Positions 1 through 9,040 of a stretch of 26,705 bases of DNA are shown here, in pieces. Both the position numbers and the translations under genes were made by a program. Every line of letters starts with the position of its first letter. The stretch's first letter is position 1. The notes below the pieces were generated by a model. That model worked only from the letters and a program-made list of their open reading frames with translations. It was not told the DNA's origin and did no database searches. Source of the stretch: H2-BAC3 sp045863035 (GTDB lineage: Bacteria > Bacteroidota > Ignavibacteria > Ignavibacteriales > Ignavibacteriaceae). The stretch covers positions 1 through 26,705 of the forward strand of contig BTUV01000034.1 of NCBI GenBank assembly GCA_045863035.1, in the 5' to 3' direction.

Positions 1-230
1 ATATAAAGTCAACTATATATATCAAAAACTCACGAGGTTTTTAGAGGTGCCCTTAGTATGACAAATTATGAGAAAATCTTCGTTTTGACCACGTATTGTC
101 ATATTTTTACTATTAGGTCAAATTTTGGCAGAAGTCATGAAAAAATGTGTCTCGCAATTAAAGATCACCCAAAAGAGAAGTTTTCAAACGGCTAACCTTC
201 TGCCATTCAAAGTTTTTTTGTCGTAACATT

Positions 231-1490
231 CTATTCAGCTAATTCAGTAAATTCATCAAGAATGGAATCCTTCATGTGTTTTAGTTGAGGATCCTCAGAG
301 ATATGATAAATACTTTCGTAAGAAAGATATGAGCAATAAGAGCTTAATGATCCTCCGCGGATGAAAGTAAATACCGGTCTTCTAATTTCTTCGAAAACCT
401 TTTCTCTTCGTTCAACGGGAGCAACAATATGCAAGTTAACATTTAAATTAGGCACTAAGGCCACTAAATCAGCCATTCGGAGAATACCTGAATAAATAGA
501 AGTAGTATGCTCAATTTCAAATGCGCGAACAATTGAACGCCCGTCAATCCATAGCACATCAATATTTTCAACCGTCTTTATAGCTGTTTCATCAAAACTT
601 AGTGGCAAAGAATTAAGAAGATTATTCTCTTCATCTTTCCAAATAGCAAGCACTTGTTTTCGATCAGATTTTGGCAGCCAAATATACATTCCGAGTAAGG
701 CCCCAATTTTTGCGACCGCAGCTTGAATTTTGATTGATTCTTTTCCCTCTTTCTCAATTGGGGGCGGGTATTCAATTTGATCTGAAGGAACTGTCACATC
801 AATCTGACCCTGAGATGTATTTACTGAAATACTTTTTTTCCACTCTGTCTTAAAATAGGTTGAGTAAACAAAAACTGAAATCGTTCTACCATTATTAATT
901 TGCAGTTTAGTATCGAAGTAAGCCAGGATTTTTTTATTACTCTCAATGATTTGCTCACCGATGGATTTAGAATAAAAATCCTGAACACCTTCGATTTTCA
1001 AGTTCTCCATCAGCAATAATCTGTCATTAATAGAAGCTATTGAAATATTATTGAAGGGATCCCAACCTGCAAGCAATGAACAAATAAAATTTCCACTTTT
1101 ACCGGTAAGATAATTTTTCTTTTCTCTATTAAAATAATAAAGTTCATCAATCGCCTTTGATTTTGCGGACTGCTCACTTCGCAATACCGAATCAATAATC
1201 GTGGCCAATTCATTGTTCTGCGTAAATTGCATGAACAACTTTCGCCATGCACCCTGTGGTATCATCACCCGAGCTATGGCTTCTGTATCCTTAGTGTTAC
1301 CTTTACCGTTCCTATCTAAAATTTGGACAATTTCATCAATATCGTTATCGCTTAATGCAGATCGATTATTATCAATAATCTTCTCTTGCCAAAACTTCTG
1401 TATTTTCTTCGAATGGTTCTGCCAAATCGTATTTTTTTCACTTTCATTATATGTAGTGCTAAACTCCTCATATTTTTCCTTCAGTAGCAT
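231..1490 (-). CDS. Orphan hypothetical protein with PD-(D/E)XK-like nuclease motif
   Basis: About 419 residues, no signal peptide or membrane segment, so probably cytoplasmic. I do not recognise a named family. Near the C-terminus is the pattern D311-V-L-W-I-D-G followed by F-E325-I-E327-H-T-T and a helix (Y-S-G-I-L-R-M-A-D-L). This resembles the D...ExE/ExK core of PD-(D/E)XK nucleases and the C-terminal part of restriction-associated hypothetical proteins; that reading is inference. The ATG at 1490 is preferred because GGAG lies 9 nt upstream; a longer frame from TTG at 1505 has no ribosome site. The gene is markedly AT-rich, and its Ile-Tyr pairs use ATT TAT where many nearby genes use ATA TAT, which suggests recent acquisition. 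It has no same-strand partner nearby. The protein is well supported as coding by its length and composition; its function is uncertain. Confidence 0.75.
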   Translation of the reverse strand: MLLKEKYEEFSTTYNESEKNTIWQNHSKKIQKFWQEKIIDNNRSALSDNDIDEIVQILDRNGKGNTKDTEAIARVMIPQGAWRKLFMQFTQNNELATIIDSVLRSEQSAKSKAIDELYYFNREKKNYLTGKSGNFICSLLAGWDPFNNISIASINDRLLLMENLKIEGVQDFYSKSIGEQIIESNKKILAYFDTKLQINNGRTISVFVYSTYFKTEWKKSISVNTSQGQIDVTVPSDQIEYPPPIEKEGKESIKIQAAVAKIGALLGMYIWLPKSDRKQVLAIWKDEENNLLNSLPLSFDETAIKTVENIDVLWIDGRSIVRAFEIEHTTSIYSGILRMADLVALVPNLNVNLHIVAPVERREKVFEEIRRPVFTFIRGGSLSSYCSYLSYESIYHISEDPQLKHMKDSILDEFTELAE

Positions 1491-1642
1491 TCCTAAAATC
1501 TCCAATCAATTGTAAATATATTATAATCAGAAAAAGAACTATTACATGTTAAAATTGTTGCTCTGAAAAAGCTCATGACAATGGAAGAATAAAAACATTT
1601 AATCAGTGAAAATCCTGTCAAATGAAATTGCTTTCAAGATTC

Positions 1643-2128
1643 CTACCGGCTCACTCGCTTCAGTGCTTCCGCCACTACCGGCGGCACGAACTCCGCCACA
1701 TCAGCGTCAAACTGCGCCAGCGAGCGGATTATGGATGAATTCAGATACGTATATTTTTCGTGCGGCATCAGAAAAACCGTTGTTATATCTGATGCAAGTT
1801 TCCGGTTCATCAGCGCCATCTGGAATTCATATTCAAAATCACTGACTGCCCTGAGCCCGCGAATAATAGCAACTGCACCGGTATTGCGTGCATGTTCAAC
1901 CACTAAACCCGCGAAAGAGTCAACCTCCACATTACCGATTTCTTTTACACTCTCACGCAGGAAATGCAGACGGTCTTCAATACTGAACATCGGATTCTTC
2001 GAGGGATTAATCGCTACAGTCACTCTCACACCGTCAAAGAGCATACAGGCACGCTTAATAATGTCTATATGCCCCATCGTAACAGGGTCAAACGTCCCCG
2101 GATAAAGCGCAATTCGTTTTTCACTCAT
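1643..2128 (-). CDS. coaD: Phosphopantetheine adenylyltransferase
   Basis: Catalyses the penultimate step of coenzyme A synthesis: ATP plus 4'-phosphopantetheine gives dephospho-CoA and pyrophosphate, in the cytosol. 161 residues, the usual family length. The nucleotidyltransferase signature is complete: Y-P-G-T-F-D-P-V-T at 9-17, the TxGH motif at 17-20, the R-G-L-R-A-V-S-D-F-E-Y-E block in mid-protein and S-S-I-I-R near the C-terminus. The ATG at 2128 has GAGG 6 nt upstream, inside the end of the preceding gene. It is the last gene of a three-gene minus-strand unit, 3 nt after the beta-propeller lipoprotein gene, and so is probably co-transcribed with it. The partners have no obvious link to CoA synthesis. 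No anomalies seen. Confidence 0.97.
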   Translation of the reverse strand: MSEKRIALYPGTFDPVTMGHIDIIKRACMLFDGVRVTVAINPSKNPMFSIEDRLHFLRESVKEIGNVEVDSFAGLVVEHARNTGAVAIIRGLRAVSDFEYEFQMALMNRKLASDITTVFLMPHEKYTYLNSSIIRSLAQFDADVAEFVPPVVAEALKRVSR

Positions 2129-2131
2129 TTC

Positions 2132-3634
2132 CTACCTCGCGGTTATTCCGGTTGTATATGCACCTAAATCAAGCACCCTTACTACCTGATTAGTTGCCGT
2201 TTCAATTATACCCAGATTAGATGAGCGCAGTCTTCCCTTAACTGCATATCTCGGCTTGTATTCATTCAGATCATTGCTGCTGGTAACAAAAAGAAATTTG
2301 CCGTCTGCACTCAGAGCTGAACCATAAAGCATAGTGAAATTTTCGTGAGAAATCAATGATGAGACCGCCCAGTCAGCGCCTGAAAAATCAACCACCGCCA
2401 CCTGAGCAGAGTGCATCAGATTAACATAGAGACGATTGCCTGATGGCATTATGGAGACCTGCATCGGATGGGCAGCAAACTGAATATCTTTGAGCAGCGT
2501 GCCTGTTAATGCATCATATATAAGCAGCTTATCAGACTTTCTGCATGTAACATATAAGTATTTGTCATCCGGTGAAACATATATGTGCATCGGCTCATGC
2601 ACCGGTGTGGCTCCGGAGGACATAACAATATCATTAATAACAGGGTCACCTGTAACAGTATTCAGAATTGTTATTCTGTCCTTGGTCAGATTTGCAACAT
2701 AGAGTTTGGTCGCATCTGAGTTCAGCGCGATTCCATGGGGAATTCCCGATACCGGTATAGCAAGTTCACTGATAAGCTGCATGGTTGCAGTACTGATGAC
2801 ATATATGCTATTGTAAGATCCGGTTCCGGTAGATGACTTTGAAACAAATGCTTTTGAACCGTCAGCAGAAAGCTCAACCATACCCGGGACATCCAAACCG
2901 GTAAGTTCGCCCGCGGCTGAATTATCAGATATACGATATTTAACAAATTTACCGGCACGAATTTGTGTCACATAATAATAGTCACCGAAAATTTTTGCAT
3001 TATGCGGAGCTATCTGCGTGCCCGTGTTCAGATCAAGCACGCGCGTTACAATTTTCTTCTCTCCGTCCACCACGTATATCTGGTCTGTACCCTGGCTGCA
3101 TATATACGCTCTTACGGCAGGATTTACAAACGGCACTTCGCCGTGATGGTTTTTAGCCCCATTCAATATCCAGTTTCTTACGGTAAGTATCTGTGATTCG
3201 GAAAGCGGAGCCATATTGTAAGGCATTCGCAAAGTTGAGTCCTCTACATTACCGGTAATCAGCCGATACAAAAGACTTTCATCCGGATTAAACGGCACAA
3301 CCGATTCCCCTCCGTACACACTCTCTCCACTGTATATACCAAGCCGTTTTCCGTGACCATGTCCTCCTCCTGAAGAGGTGTCTCGTCCCTGAGAGCCGGC
3401 AATCATCTTGTCATAGGTTTCAAAAGAGAGGCCACCTTTCGGGGCAGAACCGGCATGACATCCGCTGACGGCACAGTTAGACACAAATACTTCTGCGACT
3501 GCTCTTGTTTCAAATCCGTTGTGGTTAGCATCAATCGGGTCAGACGGGGGTGCAGGGTCATCAGAACAACCTGTCAGAAGAAGTGGTAACGCAATAATTG
3601 CGTTTATTACGATAGGAAAAATTCTCTTTTTCAA
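2132..3634 (-). CDS. Lipoprotein with cytochrome c-like CX4CH motif and YVTN beta-propeller
   Basis: 500 residues. A lipoprotein signal peptide ends in L-L-T-G-C with the lipidated Cys at 23, placing the protein in the outer or inner membrane facing the periplasm or surface. A short module follows with C54-A-V-S-G-C59-H60 and, further on, Met residues in R-M-P-Y-N-M-A-P that could supply the distal haem ligand. This resembles the single-haem domains seen before beta-propellers in Bacteroidota and Planctomycetes, but with four residues between the cysteines instead of two. Residues from about 165 to the end form repeated blades of the YVTN/lactonase type (for example K-L-Y-V-A-N-L and Y-L-Y-V-T). 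It probably acts as an extracytoplasmic redox or binding protein; substrate unknown. The start is TTG at 3634, 5 nt after the PfpI-like gene, with only a weak ribosome site; the lipoprotein signal supports it. Confidence 0.85.
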   Translation of the reverse strand: MKKRIFPIVINAIIALPLLLTGCSDDPAPPSDPIDANHNGFETRAVAEVFVSNCAVSGCHAGSAPKGGLSFETYDKMIAGSQGRDTSSGGGHGHGKRLGIYSGESVYGGESVVPFNPDESLLYRLITGNVEDSTLRMPYNMAPLSESQILTVRNWILNGAKNHHGEVPFVNPAVRAYICSQGTDQIYVVDGEKKIVTRVLDLNTGTQIAPHNAKIFGDYYYVTQIRAGKFVKYRISDNSAAGELTGLDVPGMVELSADGSKAFVSKSSTGTGSYNSIYVISTATMQLISELAIPVSGIPHGIALNSDATKLYVANLTKDRITILNTVTGDPVINDIVMSSGATPVHEPMHIYVSPDDKYLYVTCRKSDKLLIYDALTGTLLKDIQFAAHPMQVSIMPSGNRLYVNLMHSAQVAVVDFSGADWAVSSLISHENFTMLYGSALSADGKFLFVTSSNDLNEYKPRYAVKGRLRSSNLGIIETATNQVVRVLDLGAYTTGITAR

Positions 3635-3639
3635 AATAG

Positions 3640-4170
3640 TTATACCGCCTTGGTTAGATAATGAATAATTGCTTTACAAAATTCCGGCAGGTCATCCGGT
3701 CTGCGTGAGGAAATCATATTCCGGTCAACCACTACCGGTGCATCAATCCACTCCGCACCGGCATTAATAAGATCATCTTTTATCCCCGGTGTTGAGGTGC
3801 ATCTGAAGCCCTTCATAATTTTTGCTGAAACCGGAATCCACCCGGCATGACAGATATGAGCAACAAGTTTACCCTGTTCAAACATTTCGCGTGTCAGTTC
3901 AAGTACTTTCGGATCACGGCGAAGTTTGTCCGGAGCAAAACCACCGGGAAGTACCAGCGCGTCAAAATCGGCAGAGTTCAAACCGCTGATTGCTGAATCA
4001 GATTTACAGGGGTAGCTGTGTTTACCATGATATATTTTCCATGCCTCAGGGCCTGCTACAACAACCCTGGCTCCGGCTTCCTGCAGCCGCAATTTCGGAT
4101 ACCATAATTCCAGGTCTTCATATACATCATCCACAAACATCAGAATTTTCATCTCTGAAATACTTTTCAT
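3640..4170 (-). CDS. DJ-1/PfpI family protein (class I glutamine amidotransferase-like)
   Basis: 176 residues from the ATG at 4170, which has AGGA 9 nt upstream; in-frame ATG (4206) and GTG (4218) starts would add 12 or 16 residues with poorer ribosome sites. The fold markers are present: K-I-L-M-F-V-D-D at the N-terminus, acidic residue E18, L-V-L-P-G-G-F near 72-78, and the nucleophile elbow A-H-I-C107-H108-A-G-W. Cys-His after a strand is the catalytic arrangement of the PfpI/YhbO/DJ-1 superfamily, whose members act as proteases, glyoxalases/deglycases or stress chaperones. The exact activity cannot be chosen from sequence alone. First gene of the unit that continues with the beta-propeller lipoprotein and coaD. 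Its promoter should lie in the divergent region shared with the transporter gene on the other strand. Confidence 0.88.
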   Translation of the reverse strand: MKSISEMKILMFVDDVYEDLELWYPKLRLQEAGARVVVAGPEAWKIYHGKHSYPCKSDSAISGLNSADFDALVLPGGFAPDKLRRDPKVLELTREMFEQGKLVAHICHAGWIPVSAKIMKGFRCTSTPGIKDDLINAGAEWIDAPVVVDRNMISSRRPDDLPEFCKAIIHYLTKAV

Positions 4171-4327
4171 TACCGCATCCTGGTTACATTGCTTTACACT
4201 CTTCATTACAATAGCCACCCGTCATGGTAAATCTGCCACTGCCGTAGTTATTGAAATAAGATTTAATTATCAGTTTTAATTTAAGAAAATCTTATTTTAC
4301 CTTTTGTTTCAAATTTAAATAATATTA

Positions 4328-5845
4328 TTGACCAGAAGACAGACTAAGCAGACCGTAAGTCTCGCGGCAGCCGTTTTGATATCGTTGTTCGTATATTTCC
4401 TTCTTCCGGAAGGAGAAAAGGGACAGCATATAAACTCCATGGGAGCAGTTGCCTCATTGATGGCTATCCTTTGGATTACCGAAGCCCTTCCGCTTGCGGT
4501 TACATCGCTTTTTCCTGTTGTGCTTTTTCCCGTTCTTGGAATTGACAGTGGAGACAAAACTGCTGAATCCTACATAAATTCAACCATTTTTCTCTACCTT
4601 GGGGGCTTTATGATTGCCCTGGCGATGGAAAGGTGGAATCTTCACAGGCGGATAGCCCTTACAATTATATCAATTGTCGGGTCACGACCGAGCGGGCTGA
4701 TTCTTGGATTCATGCTTGCAACCGCTTTCCTTTCAATGTGGATGTCAAATACCGCTACTGCTGTAATGATGCTTCCTATCGGGCTTTCAATTATCAGCAA
4801 GCATGAGGAACTGACCGGCAGCAAAGAAACCAAAAAGTTTGCGCTTCCTCTTTTACTCGGAATTGCCTACTCCGCATCAATAGGCGGTACTGCCACACTG
4901 ATTGGTACTCCGCCGAATATTTCTTTCACCCGGATTCTTACGATTATCTTCCCAGATGCTCCGGAAGTCAATTTTGGCAACTGGTTTCTACTCGCCTTCC
5001 CCATTGCACTTATTCTCCTGATATTTACCTGGCTTATTCTCACTCGATTAGTGTATAAAGTTGAAAGAACCACCTCTACCGGTAAATCGGAAATTAAAGA
5101 AGAACTTGCAAGTCTTGGTCCCGCCTCACGTGAAGAAAAACTGGTAGGTACAGTCTTTCTTATAACCGCTGCGCTCTGGATGACACGTGCAAATCTTAAT
5201 TTAGGTATGTTTGTCCTGCCCGGCTGGTCCGGCCTGTTTCCGAAATCGGTCTTCTTAAATGACGGAACAGTGGCAATCTTTGCCGCCCTGCTTCTTTTTG
5301 TAATGCCCTCCCGTGAAAACGAAAGTCGCCTTCTTGGGGGTGAAGTGTTTAAAAAAGTACCGTGGGATATTATACTTCTATTCGGCGGTGGTTTCGCCCT
5401 GGCAAAAGGATTTGTAATCTCCGGACTGTCCACCCATATAGGCAATCAGTTGAGCAGCATTGGTGGTCTTCATCCGCTTCTGATCACGTTTATGATTGCA
5501 ATAACTATTTCAATGCTTACAGAATTAACATCTAACACCGCAACGACGGAGATGGTACTTCCCATTCTGGCGGCTTTTTCAGTGGCCGCAGGCATCAATC
5601 CGCTTCTTCTGATGATCACAGGTACACTTTCTGCTTCAATGGCTTTTATGTTACCTGCAGCCACCCCGCCTAATTCCGTGATATTTGGCTCAGGCCGGGT
5701 AACCATTCCGGAGATGGCACGTACCGGAATATTTTTAAACCTTTTTGCTTCAGTTCTAATTACTATTTTTGTGTACTTCCTAGGAATCATCATTTTTGAT
5801 ATTGACCTGACGGCACAACCCGGATGGGCAGTAATCAAAAATTAG
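4328..5845 (+). CDS. SLC13/DASS family sodium:dicarboxylate symporter
   Basis: 505 residues, about a dozen hydrophobic segments, so an inner-membrane carrier. It contains the paired S-N-T motifs that bind substrate carboxylates and Na+ in the divalent-anion:Na+ symporter family: S140-N-T142-A-T-A and S402-N-T404-A-T-T, each beginning the C-terminal half of an inverted repeat, plus the typical L-F-G-G-G-F-A-L-A-K-G segment. The likely cargo is a C4-dicarboxylate, citrate, or sulfate-like anion; sequence alone does not settle which. The start is TTG at 4328, with no upstream AGGAGG and no better in-frame ATG before the first membrane segment. Single gene, divergent from the PfpI-like gene. The conserved family length supports a full gene. 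Confidence 0.93.
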   Translation: MTRRQTKQTVSLAAAVLISLFVYFLLPEGEKGQHINSMGAVASLMAILWITEALPLAVTSLFPVVLFPVLGIDSGDKTAESYINSTIFLYLGGFMIALAMERWNLHRRIALTIISIVGSRPSGLILGFMLATAFLSMWMSNTATAVMMLPIGLSIISKHEELTGSKETKKFALPLLLGIAYSASIGGTATLIGTPPNISFTRILTIIFPDAPEVNFGNWFLLAFPIALILLIFTWLILTRLVYKVERTTSTGKSEIKEELASLGPASREEKLVGTVFLITAALWMTRANLNLGMFVLPGWSGLFPKSVFLNDGTVAIFAALLLFVMPSRENESRLLGGEVFKKVPWDIILLFGGGFALAKGFVISGLSTHIGNQLSSIGGLHPLLITFMIAITISMLTELTSNTATTEMVLPILAAFSVAAGINPLLLMITGTLSASMAFMLPAATPPNSVIFGSGRVTIPEMARTGIFLNLFASVLITIFVYFLGIIIFDIDLTAQPGWAVIKN

Positions 5846-6164
5846 AAACCGGGTAATTAAGATTTCACAGCAAAACCACCCGGAGAACATCCTGAAGATT
5901 TTCCGGCGGTAAGGATGTCAGAGAAACAATGACCACAGATTATGCAGTCCGGGTGATTTCTTTCCGCCCGGAAGCTGCAAATGCGTTTCCAGTGTGTTTT
6001 TGGAGTAGTAAAATTCAGTGCTTATAACAACGACCGGAGTGAATACTGCCTCCGAAGTTATTTGATGAATTTGTATCAGCTTTAATGAATGATTTTGGGA
6101 TAAAATTCCCTGATAATATCTGTATAAACAAAACTATATTTAAACCATTATCCGAGGAGGATTG
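5846..6164. other. Intergenic region with hairpin-forming sequence
   Basis: About 319 bases between the transporter and the aminopeptidase. Two GC-rich inverted repeats stand out. CCGGGT at 5849-5854 can pair with ACCCGG at 5878-5883. GCAGTCCGGG at 5944-5953 can pair with CCCGGAAGCTGC at 5967-5978 with a two-base bulge. Neither is followed directly by a T run, so a transcription terminator is possible but not convincing. At its end, 6154-6160 is a strong Shine-Dalgarno sequence GAGGAGG. No coding frame is supported. Confidence 0.4.
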
Positions 6165-8618
6165 TTGAAGTTTCCCGGCGTTATTTTTTCGATAGTATTT
6201 CTGACTATATATATATCTGGCTCACCGCTGCCTGAATTAAATCATACGACCAGAAATTATGATCAGATTCATATTGCACTGCATCTTTCCTTCGATTTTG
6301 AAAAGAAACAGGTGCATGGTATATCTGAATTCACCTTCACGCCTCTGACTGAGGGTTTTGCTTTGCTCCGTCTTCACAGCAAAACAACATCGGTGAAGTC
6401 AGTAACGCTCCGAAACAAGAAGCTCAAATTTGATTCCGATGATGAATATCTTTCCATTACAATGGATAAGAAATACAGCTCAAGAGATACATTAACACTC
6501 ACCATTGCTTATACTTCGCTTCCCGAACGCGGCATGTTTTTCTTCTCCCCCTCAAAGGAATTCCCCTCGATGCCATACCAGATATGGACGCAGGGGCAGG
6601 CAGACAATAACCGTTACTGGTACCCGGCTTATGACCTGCCTGATGATAAACTGACCTCTGAAATCATTCTGACAGTTCCCCAAAAGTTTACAACCAGTTC
6701 AAATGGTGTGCTTCAGGATACCCTCAGGGATGATAAAGGGAACATGATCTGGCGTTGGGAAATGGGGAAACCTTACTCAAACTATCTTACCTCCGTCATT
6801 GTCGGTGAGTATGCAGTAGTAACAGAAGAACTTGAAAACACCCGGCTTGAACATTATTTTCCGCCTGACTGGAACACAGAAAATCTGTCATATATATACG
6901 GCAGAACTGCTCACATGCTCAGTTTTTTTAACCGGCTGATGGTTCCTTACCCATATAAGCGTTACGCACAGATACCCGTACAGGATTTTGAATGGGGCGG
7001 CATGGAAAACATTACGGCAACCACTCTTAACAGACGTATATATCACGATAACTGTGTAAAACCGAACTATTCAGCAGACGGTCTGATTGCGCATGAGCTC
7101 GCGCATCAATGGTTTGGTGATCTGCTCACCTGCCGTGATTGGAATCATATCTGGCTGAATGAAGGTTTTGCTACTTACTACACTACTCTGTGGGAAGAAA
7201 ACTATCACGGATATGACGGTTATATCGCTTCACACATGAGCAATCAGCGTGACTATATGGGGCAATGGCTTGGTAATATCATTACCGCGACTGACAGCAC
7301 AAAAAAAGCAAAAATACCTGTTGACCTCATCGGCGGTAATGCTTATGACAAAGGTGCTTCAATTTTAAATATGATACGTTATGAGCTTGGCGCTGATTTA
7401 TATAATAAAGCCGTAGCTGATTATGTAAAACAATACCGTAATTCTTCAGTTATCAGCGATCAGTTTAAAGATGCGCTTCCTGAAATACCTCATGTAAACT
7501 GGGATGCTTTTTTTGACCAGTGGGTTTATGGAAGCGGATTTCCTGAACTTGAAATCAGGTACTCGTATGATGCAAACAACAGAAAAGTAAAGATTTGGGT
7601 AAACCAGACGCCTTCATTCGGTTCTTCCCTGGAATTTTTCATTATGAATTTGCCCGGTGAAATACTCACCGCAGACGGCACGTTTCCTTTCACACTCAGT
7701 ATCACGGGTAAGTCTGCTGAGTTTGAACTTGCTTCACATCTGAAACCTGAAGCAGTAACCTTTAATACTCACTCAGCGGTTCTTTGCGCGTATGATGCGG
7801 TCTATACGTTTGAAGAGCTGGTATATATACTCAACTATTCAGCAGATGCATCGGCAAGAATTTATGCAGCGTCACAGCTTCATAAGTTTGACAACCGCGG
7901 TACTTCATTTCTTGCTTACGCCCTCAAGAATGACAAAAACTTTCTGGTAAAAAAGGAGATTATTCTTTCACTCGATAAAATTAACAATATCCATTCCCTG
8001 AGAGCGTTATTTGCCGGGCTTGAAGACCATGATGGCCGGATAAGGGAGTCCGCCGCGAAAGCCATAGGTGCTTTTGGCGTAATTATACAGGCCTCCGGTG
8101 CGGGGAAAGAGGTTGAGAATCTTCTTAAAACCAAGCTGAACACCGAGTGTAACCACTACGTACTGGGCGGACTGCTTGAATCATACGGTAAACTGAAGTT
8201 TGAAGACAGTTTTGAACTTTTAAAAGGATATGCCCTCAGCCCTTCGCATCTTGATGCCATTCGCTCCGGTGTATTCCGCGGGCTGGCGGGTTTTGAGCAG
8301 GATGAACTTTTTGACCTCGCCATTAAAGCACTGGACTATAATATTTCAGCCGGAGATATGCACCTCGGTGATATTACTATTCTTGAGTGGGCGGCAAAAC
8401 TTTACCCGAAACACCCTGAAAAAGTGAAGCGCGTCATACTTGAAGGTCTGAAAAATCCGTATTTTCGTACAAGGATTAAAGCCGCTAATCTGGTCGCTGA
8501 ACTGGAAATTGTTTCCCTTGAAGGTGAACTAAACAGTCTTCTGAAAACGGAAAGACGAATCGTTGTTAAGCAACCAGTTACCCGTGCTATTGAAAAACTG
8601 AGGAAAGCAAATAAATAA
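6165..8618 (+). CDS. M1 family zinc aminopeptidase, exported, with HEAT-like C-terminus
   Basis: About 817 residues. A hydrophobic N-terminus (residues 5-20) looks like a Sec signal peptide, so the enzyme is probably periplasmic or surface-exposed. It removes N-terminal residues from peptides. Catalytic features, numbered from TTG 6165: the exopeptidase motif G-G-M-E-N at 278-282; zinc site H310-E-L-A-H314 with the third ligand E333 in N-E-G-F, giving the canonical HExxH-x18-E; and Y394 in N-A-Y-D-K-G-A, the transition-state tyrosine. From roughly 540 onward the sequence becomes alpha-helical repeats resembling HEAT/ARM, as in other long bacterial M1 enzymes. GAGGAGG at 6154-6160 is followed by TTG TTG; the second TTG gives better spacing than the first (6162). 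It starts a three-gene unit with the next two genes (3 and 2 nt gaps). Confidence 0.95.
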   Translation: MKFPGVIFSIVFLTIYISGSPLPELNHTTRNYDQIHIALHLSFDFEKKQVHGISEFTFTPLTEGFALLRLHSKTTSVKSVTLRNKKLKFDSDDEYLSITMDKKYSSRDTLTLTIAYTSLPERGMFFFSPSKEFPSMPYQIWTQGQADNNRYWYPAYDLPDDKLTSEIILTVPQKFTTSSNGVLQDTLRDDKGNMIWRWEMGKPYSNYLTSVIVGEYAVVTEELENTRLEHYFPPDWNTENLSYIYGRTAHMLSFFNRLMVPYPYKRYAQIPVQDFEWGGMENITATTLNRRIYHDNCVKPNYSADGLIAHELAHQWFGDLLTCRDWNHIWLNEGFATYYTTLWEENYHGYDGYIASHMSNQRDYMGQWLGNIITATDSTKKAKIPVDLIGGNAYDKGASILNMIRYELGADLYNKAVADYVKQYRNSSVISDQFKDALPEIPHVNWDAFFDQWVYGSGFPELEIRYSYDANNRKVKIWVNQTPSFGSSLEFFIMNLPGEILTADGTFPFTLSITGKSAEFELASHLKPEAVTFNTHSAVLCAYDAVYTFEELVYILNYSADASARIYAASQLHKFDNRGTSFLAYALKNDKNFLVKKEIILSLDKINNIHSLRALFAGLEDHDGRIRESAAKAIGAFGVIIQASGAGKEVENLLKTKLNTECNHYVLGGLLESYGKLKFEDSFELLKGYALSPSHLDAIRSGVFRGLAGFEQDELFDLAIKALDYNISAGDMHLGDITILEWAAKLYPKHPEKVKRVILEGLKNPYFRTRIKAANLVAELEIVSLEGELNSLLKTERRIVVKQPVTRAIEKLRKANK

Positions 8619-8621
8619 CTC

Positions 8622-9038
8622 ATGCTAAAAAAAGCCGGCATCATCTTATTATTGACCATTGCCCTGCTTTCTGGCTGCCGGGAAGGTATCATACCTCCCG
8701 GCGAAAATGTAGGACTATTGAATACTCCGGTGAAAGATAATTTTTACCGCTCTTACACCTTGCGTGTGGATGCTGCCAATCTGAACCTTAATGTTTCTGA
8801 CAGTGTATGGCTGAACTCATCAATGACTATTCTTAATGTCAGTAATTACAGTTATATTAAGGGTTCGCTTACCATTAATCTTTATAACCCTGTTGGTTCA
8901 CTGCAATATTCTGAAATCCTGGATGACAACAGGGCTACTGTAAGGCGTGTGATTGACAATGCAAATATTGACAGAATTGAAATGCATTTCAGGAATTTCA
9001 CCGGAAATGTGAATATTAAACTATTAGCGGCAAACTGA
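8622..9038 (+). CDS. Small putative lipoprotein, unknown function
   Basis: 138 residues. The N-terminus is a lipoprotein signal: two lysines, a hydrophobic stretch, then L-L-S-G-C with Cys19 as the lipidation site. The rest is a small soluble domain with alternating hydrophobic residues (for example S-L-T-I-N-L-Y and I-D-R-I-E-M-H-F), consistent with a beta-sandwich; no catalytic motif is seen. It sits 3 nt after the M1 peptidase and 2 nt before a T9SS cargo gene, so it is probably co-transcribed and may act at the cell surface with them. No clear ribosome site, as expected for translational coupling. I do not recognise the family. Confidence 0.8.
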   Translation: MLKKAGIILLLTIALLSGCREGIIPPGENVGLLNTPVKDNFYRSYTLRVDAANLNLNVSDSVWLNSSMTILNVSNYSYIKGSLTINLYNPVGSLQYSEILDDNRATVRRVIDNANIDRIEMHFRNFTGNVNIKLLAAN

Positions 9039-9040
9039 AT

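Noticed and set aside
4867..5445. 192-codon minus-strand open frame
   Set aside because: Lies entirely inside the transporter gene on the opposite strand, whose membrane segments and SNT motifs are clear. The frame is Arg/Ser/Pro-rich and has no family resemblance.
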